Translations under genes and position numbers: made by a program
Shown here: positions 53,582 to 64,000 of the stretch, one piece after another
Layout: every line of letters starts with the position of its first letter
Position numbering within the stretch: the first letter of the stretch is position 1
DNA from: Cyprinodon diabolis
Taxonomy: Eukaryota > Chordata > Actinopteri > Cyprinodontiformes > Cyprinodontidae
Length of the DNA: 64,000 nucleotides
NCBI GenBank assembly: GCA_030533445.1
Contig: CM060075.1
Coordinates: 38,790,719 to 38,854,718 of the forward strand
Reading direction: 5' to 3'
The notes under the pieces: model-generated
The model's database searches: none
What the model saw: the letters and a program-made list of their open reading frames with translations, nothing else
Told to the model about the DNA's origin: nothing

Positions 53582-56500
53582 ATGCTACGTCTGTATCTTT
53601 GTCTGCTTATTTGGTCCTTGTCTGAGGTTTCTCTAGGTAAGCAAGATTTTTAAGTTCCCTTTGTTTAGTTTTGTTGCTGCATCAAGTATAGGAAATATAA
53701 GACTTTTTATTTTTTGTGTATTCACAGTTTCTTCAGAGGTGGTAGCCCCTGCTCCTCTATGCCAACCATCATGGCTCCTTTTTGGAGAGAGGTGTTATGC
53801 TTTCTTCCCCGTGTGGAGCTCCTGGAGCACTGCTAGAGTAAACAAGAATTAAAGTGGTTTTTTTTCACAGATGTCGCACGTTGTCCCTCATGGTATAATC
53901 AGAACACTCTCGCCTTAGACTTTGTGCTCTCAGACTGGTGGGACCCTCATGCTGCTCAACACACCAGAAGAAAAGAAAATTATCAATCAGCTGACAAACA
54001 TCAGCACACCTGTGTGGCTGGGTGGATACAAGGTGAGGGGGCGGGTCAAAGCATGTGTCATGGCCTTTTTTTAAATATATATTTACCTCTTCATCTTTTT
54101 TGTCTTATCTCTGTAAGAATGACCCTCAGCTCTGGAGCAACGACGACAACTGGACCGACCAGGCTGAGGGAAAGACCAAAGGGTGCAGGGCCTGTATGCA
54201 AATGACACCAAAAAGTAAAGTTATTCATTCAAGAAGCAGCCAGTGTTCTGTTATCTTGCTGTTAACATTAAGCAGTTAAATGTTCATTGACCGCCTGTGG
54301 GCTTTGAAGGCCAAGGTCGACCTTTTGAAGGTTTTTATTCTGTTTTACGCTGGAAAAATGTTCTAGAAATAAGTAAAAATGTCTTAAATTAAGTGTATTT
54401 ACCCTTAATTTGATTAGGTAAGTGAGATAGTTTGCCAATGGAATGAGTATTTTTACTCTTAAAATAAGAAACTTAGATAATATGCACTTAAAAGAAGACA
54501 ATGCAATTGTGTTTTCTTATTTTAAGTGTAAAGAGTCTTGTTCCATTGGCGAAATGTCTCTTTTACCTCCTCAATCCAAGAACAGATGCACTTATTTTAA
54601 GAAAGAAATTTCTTATCCAGATTTAATTTTTTTCCAGTGTAGAAAAGTATTTGAACACCCTGCTACACTACAAAAACGATCTAGAATTAAGTAAAAATTT
54701 CTTAAATTAAGTGTAATCACCATCAATTTGAGTATGTAAATGAGATAGTTTGCCAATGGATTGAGTAATTTTACTCTTAAAATAAGGCCCCGTCCACACG
54801 AAGTCAAAACGAACACGAAACGCTAATATTTTCCAGAACGTTTGTCGTAAAGACGGAGACGTAAAATAAATGTGATCGACCACACGAATGCATGAAAATG
54901 CTGCAAAATGTATGCCAGGCCTGTAAGTGGCGCTGTGGTGCCAAAGCAAAAATAGGCGACGAAATGTTGGGCATGCGCACTAATATTTATACATGGTTGC
55001 CCTGCGGGTCCATTTTCGTGGTTCAGTCAAATTCAGGTGCTGAACTATGTCATCTATATTGCTCTGTTCTTCCTGGAGATATTCCAGAAGATTCTGTTGT
55101 AAGCCCAACAGCAGGGTGAGTAGCATGAGCAGCAACCATTCAACACAGTACGGCGCCATTGTTGTTGTGATACTGTGTCGCGCATGCGTGTTTAGAGGCG
55201 ACGCTATGACGCATGCGTGTAAAAAAAAAATGCGGTTAGAGCTTAAAGATGGAAACGCGAAAACGGCGTTTCAAAATCTTCCCACTCTGAAGGCTTAATA
55301 AAAAAAAGATAGTTTACAGACCCCCGAAACGCCGGCTTCGTATGGATGAGAGGCTGGTTTGGTGAAAATTTTTTGAAAAATTTAAGATTTTAATGGCTTT
55401 TTGAAATGTATTTTCCCCACATATTCTTAGTTTTTGTTTGATCACCAACAAGTTTTTCTCAATCTTTTTGGCACAAAACTAACTCCACAGTAAACCATCT
55501 TGTGACCTCAACCTGGCGTCTCCTGACCCCCCACTAAACTGAGCCTCCCATATATTGCTGCTAAGATGCACCTCCAAATTGTGCCAATACTCCCCATTTT
55601 GCAGGTGTGAGGAAAGATGGGTGTACAGATTTCAATCAAAATGTCAGATATATGTCAGACTAGTACAGTTACAGCTCCAAAATGTCTTTAGCACTGAACA
55701 GGGCATGGAGATGAAGGAAGATTTAAATTACTTTGAGGTTTCGGGAATGGACTGGCTTATCAGTAAATATTACAGTTTCCTTGTTCATTGCTACCTAACA
55801 AAAGGTGTCCAATTTGCTTCCCCAAAAGGTGGATATTATGACACGTTAGAATATACAAAGTGTACAGAAAACCCACTCGCTTTGATCATATCACACGGCT
55901 GAAAGTTAAAATACTCTCTTTCCTCCTCCACAGCACAGTTGAAACTAATTGGATAGGAGCCGAATATAAAGGAATTTTTTATATTGATAAAATTTAGCTT
56001 TTTTAAATTGTTCATGGTTAAATGGGGATGCAGTGAAGAAATATAGTATGAAAAATTTTAATGTGGTAATATTAAAATAGCAGCACTGGCCAGTTTTATA
56101 CAGTTTACATGCACACAAAAAAAAACAGATATTTATTCTGGTGAGTTACACTTTAAGAAGGCAGCTGCATTCTAATTACCAAAATACAGAAAATATTATT
56201 TTGAATGTTAAAAGCTTACAATGGTCCCATTGTAGTGTTATCGGATCCTCAAATACCTGTTTCTTTTGTAGCTGGAGAGCTGCTGAGCGCCCCCTGTGGA
56301 GAACTTATGTTCTACATCTGCACCTCTTCACCAAGGTAGGCCAGATGACGATATCTGGGGGAGGAATTAAAAGTGCTTCAATTGAGGGGCTTGAGTTTTA
56401 ATGTCACTGAAAATTCAAGAACTGAGCCTGGTTCACTTTATATTATGGAAAAAAAAGATCCCCAAATGGTCTAAAGCGGAGACACAGGACTTTAACTTTC

Positions 56501-59500
56501 TATGTAAAGTTAAAGCTTAGTTTAAAGCCACTCTAATCCCTTCAATAGTTGGATCTGACACACAATAATAACACTTAAACATCATTATATACAACCAAAC
56601 ACTGGAGCTCTGGGTGAACAGAGTTCATGGCAGCAACATTTTTCTCTCTTTACTTTCAGGTTTAACTCTCCTGACCTGAAAAACCCCAGGATGCTCCAAC
56701 CAGGTGAGTTTGTTATGAGAGTTGTAATATTTGGTTAAAAAAAACTGATTCCAGATGGGTTGGTTTGTTAGAGTTGATGCAAACAGTACAGTGCAAAAAT
56801 CTTGATCCATCAGTGATTTTTTTTTTCACAAAGAGCCCAATAGATAAAGAGACATGTCAATCAATCCAGCCGTGGGGGCCTGAACTAAGACACTCAGATC
56901 CCAAGGGCAATGCCACAACCACTAGTCCAAGGCAGGCATTAGCATGAAGGGTCTTGCCTAAGGAGCCAAACTGGTAGCTCATTGCCCCCAGCTGGGATAC
57001 GAATCCAGGCTTCCTGTTTGCATGATGGGTGCCTTACTTTAGCTAGCCAAGTACGTGGAGATCATTGTGACCCAGAAGTCGTCCTTATCAGCTGAATAAA
57101 AGTCGGTCCTTGTGTTCTTGTCCAGCAGCAAACTGAAGTAGGGGTTGCTCCCGTTTTCAGGGATGGAGCCTGGGTTTCTGATTGGTGGGAACACAAAAAC
57201 CTGGTCCTTAGTGAGCAGCAATACCCATTTTAGTATTAGAACTTGTTAAGTGGAAAAGGGCCCTAAAACTCTTAGGCTATGTGTTTTTCATTAATGATCA
57301 TAATGCATTTCAGAGGGATTTGGCTGCATTGTAAATTTATTTTAACCAGATGTGTCTTTCCTGTTATTTAGACTATATAATTTGTTTTCTAAAAATTGAT
57401 AATTATCTCACATTATTTTGAAAATCTGACATTAAAACATTAAAGTCATACAGAAGTCATATTTAAATTTCAAATCATTCTGGCTTAAACATGTATATAA
57501 ATGTACTCTTTTTCAGACAATATTGTCCCAAAAGTTAGAAAATGTTTATAAAAAAAAATCTGTCTTAAAACCTGTGGGGGTTTTCATTATCTTATGCAGG
57601 CCAGTTAGTTATATGTCAGCTTGTACACCTAAATTCGGCCAATCATATATCAACGGTCATCTGTCAGGTAAATTGTTTCGGTCATAGCATCTTGAGTCAA
57701 ATGTTGCAGCAAATATACGCAACAGTTGAAATAAGAAAACAGAATAATTTCCTTTCCCATTGAGTTCTGATGGAGGAGACTCATCCACGACCGCCGACAC
57801 AAAACTTTCCTCCTCTTGCATGTTTCCTCTGTCCATAGCGTTCCTTAACAGTGTCGTTGCTAAGTCACCAATTTAGTGCTACTGGGCCCCAATGGAATTT
57901 CCCATTGGGAACCTACTAGCACAAGATGCTAACTGGTTAGCAAGATGCTTCAGACAAACCGGCCACAACCAAACGTGCTTGCGAACCTTCCGCCACAACA
58001 ATCCCACCCTCTTGATAATCGACCAATCCCATTCACTTTATTCACTCGTGTAAAATTGTGCAACACTTGGGAAAATAAAGAAATGCAACAGTTGGAACAG
58101 CCGCTTCAATATGACTTTAAGATATCAGAGGGATTTTAAAACAAAATACTGAGAATTAGCCCTAAAAAGGGATTTAAGTTTTGTTAAATCAGCACTACGT
58201 CAGGCTGAAGTTACATTTAGTCACTAAAGAGTTAAAGTTCAGTGAGAATAAGTGATCAGTAGGGAAACTGCTGCTTGACAACATGTCTCAGATCAGCCTG
58301 TTAAATTCTAATCTGCATCTCCTCCTTGCCCAGGGATTGTCCCCGGAGTGCTTCTGTTTGACCTCATGTGGGATTCCAGCTCTGTTGAAGCTGAGGGGAT
58401 TTTTCACTCCTCCTCGCTCCTCAGAGGATTGATGTCTGGAAATTTGACAGAACGCTGCTATACCACATTCATCCAGCTGGAGGAGCTCTACCTGCACAGA
58501 GTTACAAGCACCCTTGAGGTCAGAGGTCACCACTGTTATGCTGTTCACAAGAACAGAAGAGAAAGGACAAAGTCCCTGGATGTTGTTAGGCCCCTCCCTC
58601 TTTAGCGAGCATCCATCAGAGCAGAGTTGTCCGCTCTCCTCCTGTGTTTTGGAGTTTCCTTTTAGCTTCAGTTAAATAGCTTAGACCAGAGGTCACGGAT
58701 TAGCGAACCTGATTTTCAATTGGTGTGCCCTGGCTTAGACTGTGGTCCAGATAAGAAAACTCTGCCAGAGTCTAAAACAGGGTTTTGTGTATGGAAGAAA
58801 AACAGTCTCATTGGAATCTGCCTTTTTTTAACACAAAATTTTAAACACTGAATTTTTTTAACACCGAATTTTAAACACTGAATTTATTTAACACCGAATT
58901 TTAAACACTGATTTTTTTTTAACACCGAATTTTAAACACTGATTTTTTTTAACACCGAATTTTAAACAATGAATTTTTTTAACACCGAATTTTAAACACT
59001 GATTTTTTTTTAACACTGAATTTTAAACACTGATTTTTTTTAACACCGAATTTTAAACACTGAATATTTTTAACACCGAATTTTAAACACTGATTTTTTT
59101 TAACACCAAATTTTTAACACTGATTTTTTTTAACACGGAATTTTAAACACTGAATTTTTTTAACACCGAATTTTAAACACTGAATTTTTTTAACACCAAA
59201 TTTTAAACACTGAATTTTTTTTAACACTGAATTTTTTTAGACATTGAATTCCTTACACTCAATTTAATTTAATTTATCTGGTAAAAATTCATCAAAAAAA
59301 AATTCAGCTGCAAAAAAGTTCAGCAGCAAAAAAATTCAGCTGTAAATGTGTTGTCCTTTTGGTGAACTTAAGCCAAAGCAATGTACACTCGATAGAGTCA
59401 AGCAGCTGTTTTTCTTCTTCATTTCGGCCAGCGGCTGGTTTGCCGCCGGCCGCTTCTTCCGGATCAAACCAAGAACCTTGGCAGACAGGGGTGCCGTACT

Positions 59501-61408
59501 AGCTGTGATCGGCTCAATTGTTACACCCAGTCTGATAAGAGGAAAAACTCTAATAGCTGTCTGTTAGTAGCTAACTTAGAGTACTGCACGGGTCGAGTTT
59601 TACCAACCCGCACCCGCCCGAACCCGTTAGGATGACTACCGAACCCGACCCGTCACCCGCGGATATCTTCAATTCAAATTCGAACCCGACCCGACCCGTT
59701 GATATTTAACCCGCAACCCGACCCGTTAACACATCAAGTAATAGGCTATAGTACGCTGCAGAGCAGCGCCATTAACCCTGCAGCAGACGTGTATGCACTG
59801 ACTGTGGCCTTTTTGGAGGGAAGCCCACACTGCCAGCAGGGCTTTAAGCTACAACAAGGGTGACCCCAGTGCTTGATTAATATAACATTTCTGATGTCCA
59901 TAACAACACACACGCATAAAAAAAAATCACCAACTACCCGCCCGCACTAAAAAAATATCCGCCCGACCCCTTTATTTTTATTTATGTATTTTTCACCCGC
60001 AAAAGAGCATTTTAGCGGGTGACCCGTCGGGGACCCACGGGTACCCGACCCGTTGCAGGACTCTAAGCTAACTGACGTTTTGTAATTCTGTTTAACAAAA
60101 AAAATTCCTCATTCAGCTTTATTCAGCCCTGAGCCCAGCCGTTGTGTCACGTGACCAAATGAGCTAATTTCATTGGCAAGAAGCTGCTCGACTCTATCAA
60201 GTGTAGATTGCTTTGGCTTAAGTTCACCAAAAGGTCAACACATTTGCAGCAGAATTTTTTGCAGCTGAATTTTTTCTGGTGAAATTTTACCAGATAAAAA
60301 TTGAGTGTAAGGAATTCAATGTCTAAAAAAATTCAGTGTTTAAAATTCGGTGTTTAAAAAAAAAGGCAGATTCCAATGAGACTGTTTTTCTTCCATATTT
60401 GTGCCCCTAACTTCCAACTTACTCCCCAACTTGTCCGTTTGTCTAAATCACTTTGCTGTTTTCATTCATTTCCACACTTTATTTTCCATGTTTTAAGGTC
60501 TAAAGATCACAATCAGATCTTTACAAACTCTTCTATAGGTTTTTAAATGTCTTATCACCTCTTCTTTCCGTAAAAATTCTAAAAAAATATCCACTGGGCT
60601 TGGTTTCCAAGAATTGGAACGTTTCGCCACCTTTCCAGGAAGCTTTCAATTGAGAAAGCGGTCTCCTCTCATTCTTGTTTTAAAACGTCGCTTTAATTCA
60701 CATGCATTGAACACGCTGAACCTCGTTGTGCTTTTATTATTCTTGTCATTACTTTCTTACCAGAGTTGGATTATTTGCTAGATTCTGTGTTCTCTTGTTT
60801 ATCTCATTGCCCTGCACTTTGCTGCTCTTGTTGCCTTTAAAGAGGGATTTTTTTCTATATTTTTTTTCTATATTTTTAAGTTTTCTGATCTTTCATTAAA
60901 TATTTTGAACATTTACTATCTTAACCAGAGGCTATTGAGGTTTTCCTCCTTTGATCATTTGAAAAATGTCCATCATCTTTTTTTTTTTTTTTTTTGCATT
61001 GTGTAGGTCCTGATCAATGCTCTTCATGAAGACAATGATTTAAGGTCACTGCTGCTGGACATACTAAGACAGTACAGGAGAAGAAAGCAGGTAAAACACA
61101 CAGCCACTAATTTTCATATTTTCCATGAACTTTCTGAGTCAGATCTTGACCTTCTCCTCCTGCAGGGCCTCCAGCCTTCTTCTCCTCCCCCACAGTGGCT
61201 GCAGTGGTCCCTGCAGTCGTTCCACCGGGTGGTTCTGGAGGAGCCTGTGTACTGGCTCGTGGCTTTGTCGGCCCGGGCCTGCCTCCAGAACTTCTTGGTT
61301 AAGAGGCTGCATCAGGAGCTCGGGATGCAGCCTCCAAGCTTAAGATGGAACCACTTCTACCAGCAATGGATGATAGAGAACATGAATTTTGTTTGGGTAA
61401 AGCGGTAA
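53582..61408 (+). CDS. Secreted C-type lectin-domain protein with novel helical C-terminus
   Basis: Nine exons join in phase: 53582-53636, 53728-53837, 53919-54032, 54118-54214, 56272-56335, 56660-56703, 58334-58518, 61007-61090 and 61166-61408, giving 331 residues. All introns are GT-AG. Exon 1 is a signal peptide (LRLYLCLLIWSLS). Residues 30-146 form a C-type lectin domain; residues 147-331 are an all-helical region I do not recognise, with no membrane segment. The final TAA (61406-61408) overlaps a strong donor (cg then gtaagt), so the gene might continue downstream, though I see no further exon. I cannot assign a name; a secreted or extracellular binding role follows only from the lectin domain and signal peptide. 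Confidence 0.7.
53728..56335 (+). CDS. C-type lectin domain exons
   Basis: Exons 2-5 encode a long-form CTLD: Cys30-Cys41 (N-terminal hairpin), Cys58-Cys142 (core disulphide) and Cys116 or Cys119 with Cys134. WSTAR and the VWLGGYK (WIGL-like) core motif are present, as is MFYIC at the end. The loop reads WSNDDNWTDQ; neither EPN nor QPD is present, so classical calcium-dependent mannose or galactose binding is not predicted. The extra Cys (CRAC) is unusual. The large intron 54215-56271 holds MITEs. Confidence 0.75.
54347..54643. mobile_element. MITE in a lectin-gene intron
   Basis: Ends tacgctggaaaaat and attttttt-ccagtgta are inverted, and internal tcttaaattaagtg and cacttattttaagaaag arms pair loosely. 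A partial second copy at 54668-54785 runs into the next element. Confidence 0.5.
54786..55354. mobile_element. hAT-like MITE
   Basis: Starts ggccccgtccacacgaag and ends cttcgtatggatgagaggc, imperfectly inverted (about 13 of 18 bases); this start is typical of fish hAT MITEs. It contains CpG-rich inverted segments (gcatgcgcac, gcgcatgcgtg). No coding sequence. Confidence 0.5.
56336..58333. other. Introns 5 and 6 of the lectin gene
   Basis: Apart from the exon at 56660-56703 this is intronic. A SINE-like segment with a reversed B-box-like gggatacgaatcc lies around 56870-57060. No other features. Confidence 0.4.
58334..61408 (+). CDS. Helical C-terminal exons of the lectin-domain protein
   Basis: Exons 7-9 encode residues from about 161 to 331. 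Segments such as VLLFDLMWDSSS, LTERCYTTFIQLEELYL, VLINALHEDNDLRSLLLDIL and PVYWLVALSARACLQNFLV are amphipathic and helix-favouring. No known fold or repeat is apparent to me. The exons keep frame across three introns and show no stop, which supports real coding. The intron between 58518 and 61007 carries a 1.6-kb transposon. Confidence 0.65.
58836..59240. repeat. 31-bp minisatellite in a transposon arm
   Basis: About 13 copies of a unit taacaccgaattttaaacac plus tgaatttttt, with variable T-run length. The matching right arm (60325-60365) has about one unit, so expansion was on one side only. Confidence 0.85.
59577..60065. mobile_element. hAT MITE nested in the inverted-arm element
   Basis: Ends tagagtactgcacgggtcg and cgacccgttgcaggactcta, with the 8-bp duplication agctaact at 59569-59576 and 60066-60073. 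Rich in acccg/cgggt. No coding sequence. Confidence 0.85.
60590..60690 (+). repeat. MITE fragment of the 18.2-kb family
   Basis: The phrase ccactgggcttggtttccaa followed by gaacgtttcgcc and ccaggaagcttt matches the arm seen at 18280, 24478 and 27850. Confidence 0.45.
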
Positions 61409-62430
61409 GTCCGAACTGCTTTGAGTAAAATGGAATCGGTTAACTTTATTTTGACCCATTCTTCTGTAAAAAAACGACAACATTAATGGTAAAAACACAG
61501 AGCGCACATGAATACGGGGATATTTTTTCTAACCTACAAATTGCTATAAAATGTGACTAATAGCGCTTGTTAATTTTTTTTTTCCTTTCGATCTTTCTTT
61601 ATCAAAAGCACAGTTGATGTTTCCTGTAAAAAGGTCTTTCATAAGTCATTTATATTCTAGAATAAACCAATAGTTTTATTACTGATTAACAGTTTTATAT
61701 AAGAAAGGGGCAGTGATGTCTTTTCAGGTCAGCTTAGAAAAATTCTGATCCGGTGTTTGATCAAAGCTACCCACCTGTAGAGTGTAAACCAATAACTGTA
61801 ACTGCTTTGTAAGGGGATGTATTCAAACTAACACAACATTGTGCTGGATATTGACTAAAGGTGCTGGAGATCCTGTTATATCAAAATAGATTAAATAATG
61901 ACGTTTTACCAGGAAAAAAAAGGTGGAAGTGATTCTGTCGTGTGTAAAGTTGGCTTATCTCAAAGTGTTTGCTGTAGCAGGCTGCATGCATTTCATTCAA
62001 ATACTTGGAGAACTCATTTTTCTTCTGCTTCCACCATTGGCCACGACTATGGGTCAACAAGTCTATATTTTTTGAATCAAAACTTTTAAGGATTTGTTGT
62101 GTTTTTGTACATTTAAGTTAGAATCCTTTTAGAGCTCAGTTTAATTGTCTACAGATTAAAGACTAAAACTGAAAGAGTTTAGATCTGCTGTACAGGACCG
62201 AAGGGCAGACAGACACTGAAAAGCAACAAAGTTAGAGAATTTAATGAAAAACTGGAGCAAGTAAACGAGAGCGGGACATAGAAATGTGGACCCCATGAAC
62301 AAAGGAACCTAACAGAGGGGTCGATGTAACGCAAACAGGTAAATGAAGAGATATGTTGCATCTACTGTAATAATTAACAGATGGCTTTAATAAGGAGGGA
62401 ATGATTATAAATAAAGGAAAAACGTGAGGG
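61409..62430. other. Region downstream of the lectin gene
   Basis: AT-rich, no exon or repeat recognised. If the gene ends at 61408 the 3' untranslated region starts here. Confidence 0.35.
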
Positions 62431-62905
62431 ACGGATGGAGTGTGAGATTGTTAGATGGATGGGTGCAGCATCGGCAGTGATATGGTCGCTGTATAGGACT
62501 GTCAAGGTGAAGAGGGAGCTGAGTTTGAGGGCAAAGCTCTCGATTTACCGATCGATCTTCGTTCCCTCTCTCACCTATGGGCATGAGATCTGAGTAATGA
62601 CCAGATCGCGAATACAAGCGGCTGAAATGGGTTTCCTTCGCAGGGTGGCTGGGCGAGGGTGAGGAGCTCAGTTACCTGGGAGGAGTTCAGGGTAGAGTCG
62701 TTGCTCCTCCACGTCGAAAGGAGCCAGATGCCTCCTGGTGGCCTCCCTCAGGAGGTGTTCCAGGCATGTCCCATTGGGAGGAGGCCTGATGGAAGCCCCA
62801 GGACATGCTGGGGGGACTATGTCTCTGAGCTGGAATGGTGTTGCCTTGTAGAGCAGTCGGAGGAGGTGTGTGCATCTCTGTTAAGACTGCTGCCTCAGTG
62901 ACACG
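62430..62905 (+). mobile_element. LINE ORF2 C-terminal remnant
   Basis: Decayed relative of 35090-35630. It retains PPGGLPQEVFQ, RRPDGSPRTCWGDYVSELEW and a terminal LLRLLPQ, with preceding segments (tctcacctatgggcatgagatct) typical of the same LINE. Frames are broken. Confidence 0.55.
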
Positions 62906-62919
62906 GCCCCTCAAGCCGG

Positions 62920-63560
62920 GCGTACACTGTACGTTTTTTAGGCTTTTTCGGGACGAATTTCCAGTTGTGCGAGAATTTTTTGATCAGCCAGACTTTCTGC
63001 CTAATCGTGTTTCGTTTAGTGTACAGGGGGTTAGGAGGGTCGATTAGCCTCTCACGACCACATCCCGTTCAGGAATCGTAAGGTCGGTAGATAATTAAAC
63101 ATGTTTGAAATTCAGTCGGCCGTCGTGGGCAAATCACTCTGCGCAAACAAGGACTCCCCTCCTTCTTCTTCCTCTTAGAGGAAACAGCATGGCGGGGGTG
63201 TGAGTGAAATGGACTTCTTTCTATAACATTGCCAGGCCGTAGTAGCTACATTGGCTCAGCCTTGTCTTTGTCCAAATACGTTTTAGGCTTTTCTTTTTAG
63301 GACTTTCAGAACACAACATTGCACAAATTACCAAGGCAGCGTGTTTCTCTCTTGTGAGCTTAATTTTCCTCTTCAACTGGTTTGGTTTCTGGATAGATGA
63401 GTCCGATTGGTGCCATCTCACCACAAAGTTTAGTCCGACATGGTTTTTAGATGTTCAGTGTGAGCAGGTAGATCGCGCCAGAGCGTCACGCTGCTCCGTG
63501 AGCATCGTGAGCTGTGAACTCACACTGTTCGACGAAACCCTGTGGTGTCTTTACACAGTG
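62920..63560. repeat. Possible MITE, ends poorly defined
   Basis: The start gggcgtacactgtacg and the end tttacacagtgtgagc are loosely inverted, suggesting a hAT-like MITE. No target duplication identified and no gene. Confidence 0.3.
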
Positions 63561-63961
63561 TGAGCTGTACTTGTAACCAAAGAATAGAACTTAGTTGGGT
63601 TCAGATAGCAGTTTACTATCAACCAGTTTGTTTAATACAAATGACTGGACTGAAATACATTCAACATAATCTCAACTCGATCAGAGAGTATACCTGAAAA
63701 CAACAACAAACAACAACAACAAAAATTCACTCCAAACATGAGTGTAACAAAAAAGAAAGAAAGCTGGCCAGCAAGAAAAAAAAGTTCATATAGAACTCTA
63801 TATTTGTACGTGTGTCTGGTGCATACGAATGAAAGGCTGTCTTGACTGTAATAGGGACCCAGAAAGATGGTGGCAGCCGGTGTCCAAAAGCACGGAAAAT
63901 ACTCAACAGCCTCTCCTTCCTCCTCTGTAGGCACACAAACACCCTCCCAACGTTCCTCTTG

Positions 63962-64000
63962 TCATGATTTTACTTAAGTTCAGACCCAAATGCAGAAGAC
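63962..64000. repeat. Start of a repeat cut by the window end
   Basis: tgtcatgattttacttaag, then cagacccaaatgcag, resembles the edge of the 18.49-kb repeat (tgtcatgaaccgaggacag). Too short to classify. Confidence 0.3.

Larger units (their letters stand above)
58790..60397. mobile_element. Long inverted-arm element with minisatellite
   Basis: Ends tatggaagaaaaacagtctc and the reverse complement at 60397 are flanked by tttgtg at 58784-58789 and 60398-60403. Inverted arms extend several hundred bases (for example ggtgaacttaagccaaagca at 59360-59379 and its complement near 60216-60235). The left arm contains a tandem array (58836-59240) absent from the right arm. The centre holds a nested hAT MITE. 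Confidence 0.8.

Noticed and set aside
55555..55902. 115-codon frame as an extra lectin exon
   Set aside because: Exon 4 joins exon 5 (56272) in phase and completes the lectin domain; inserting this segment gives a stop or breaks the fold.

Overview
The window looks like vertebrate nuclear DNA, most probably from a teleost fish. It is AT-rich, its host genes are split by introns, and about half of it is made of fish-typical mobile DNA (Tc1, hAT and piggyBac elements, L2-like LINEs, tRNA-derived SINEs, LTRs). Nearly all uninterrupted reading frames are noise. The real coding content is two spliced host genes and one almost intact endogenous retrovirus. Everything here was read by eye; no alignment or search was run.

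Layout. 1-8.86 kb: repeats only, namely a BED-finger hAT relic cut by a SINE, and antisense L2-like LINE pieces interrupted by a small transposon carrying a RecQ-like helicase fragment. 8.86-15.03 kb, minus strand: a four-exon gene for a Reeler-domain, mucin-like, single-pass membrane protein (best guess REELD1). Its first intron holds a hAT element and a broken Tc1 element. 15.8-35.8 kb: a repeat desert with TIR elements (two with expanded internal minisatellites), a solo LTR, LINE and SINE relics and a hAT relic with transposase remnants.

35.8-49.7 kb: a complete provirus with two 886-bp LTRs that look identical, a 4-bp AACA target duplication, a tRNA-Arg primer site, a long leader, myristoylated Gag with PPPY and one zinc knuckle, Pol reached through a single in-frame UAG, Env with a CX6CC transmembrane subunit, an extra 277-codon ORF before the 3' LTR, and a polypurine tract. 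Pol is unusual: about 200 residues lie between protease and reverse transcriptase and contain two HxT motifs in a pattern like 2H phosphoesterases. The integrase frame is broken by one missing base.

49.7-64 kb: a second LTR of the 28-kb family in minus orientation, then a plus-strand nine-exon gene (53.58-61.41 kb) for a secreted protein with a C-type lectin domain followed by an unfamiliar helical region. Its introns hold nested MITEs, including a 1.6-kb inverted-arm element with a minisatellite and an inserted hAT MITE. The end of the window holds LINE remnants and the start of another repeat.

The most promising items are the putative 2H-like module in Pol, the extra 3' ORF of the provirus, and the recurrent minisatellite expansion inside otherwise unrelated TIR elements.
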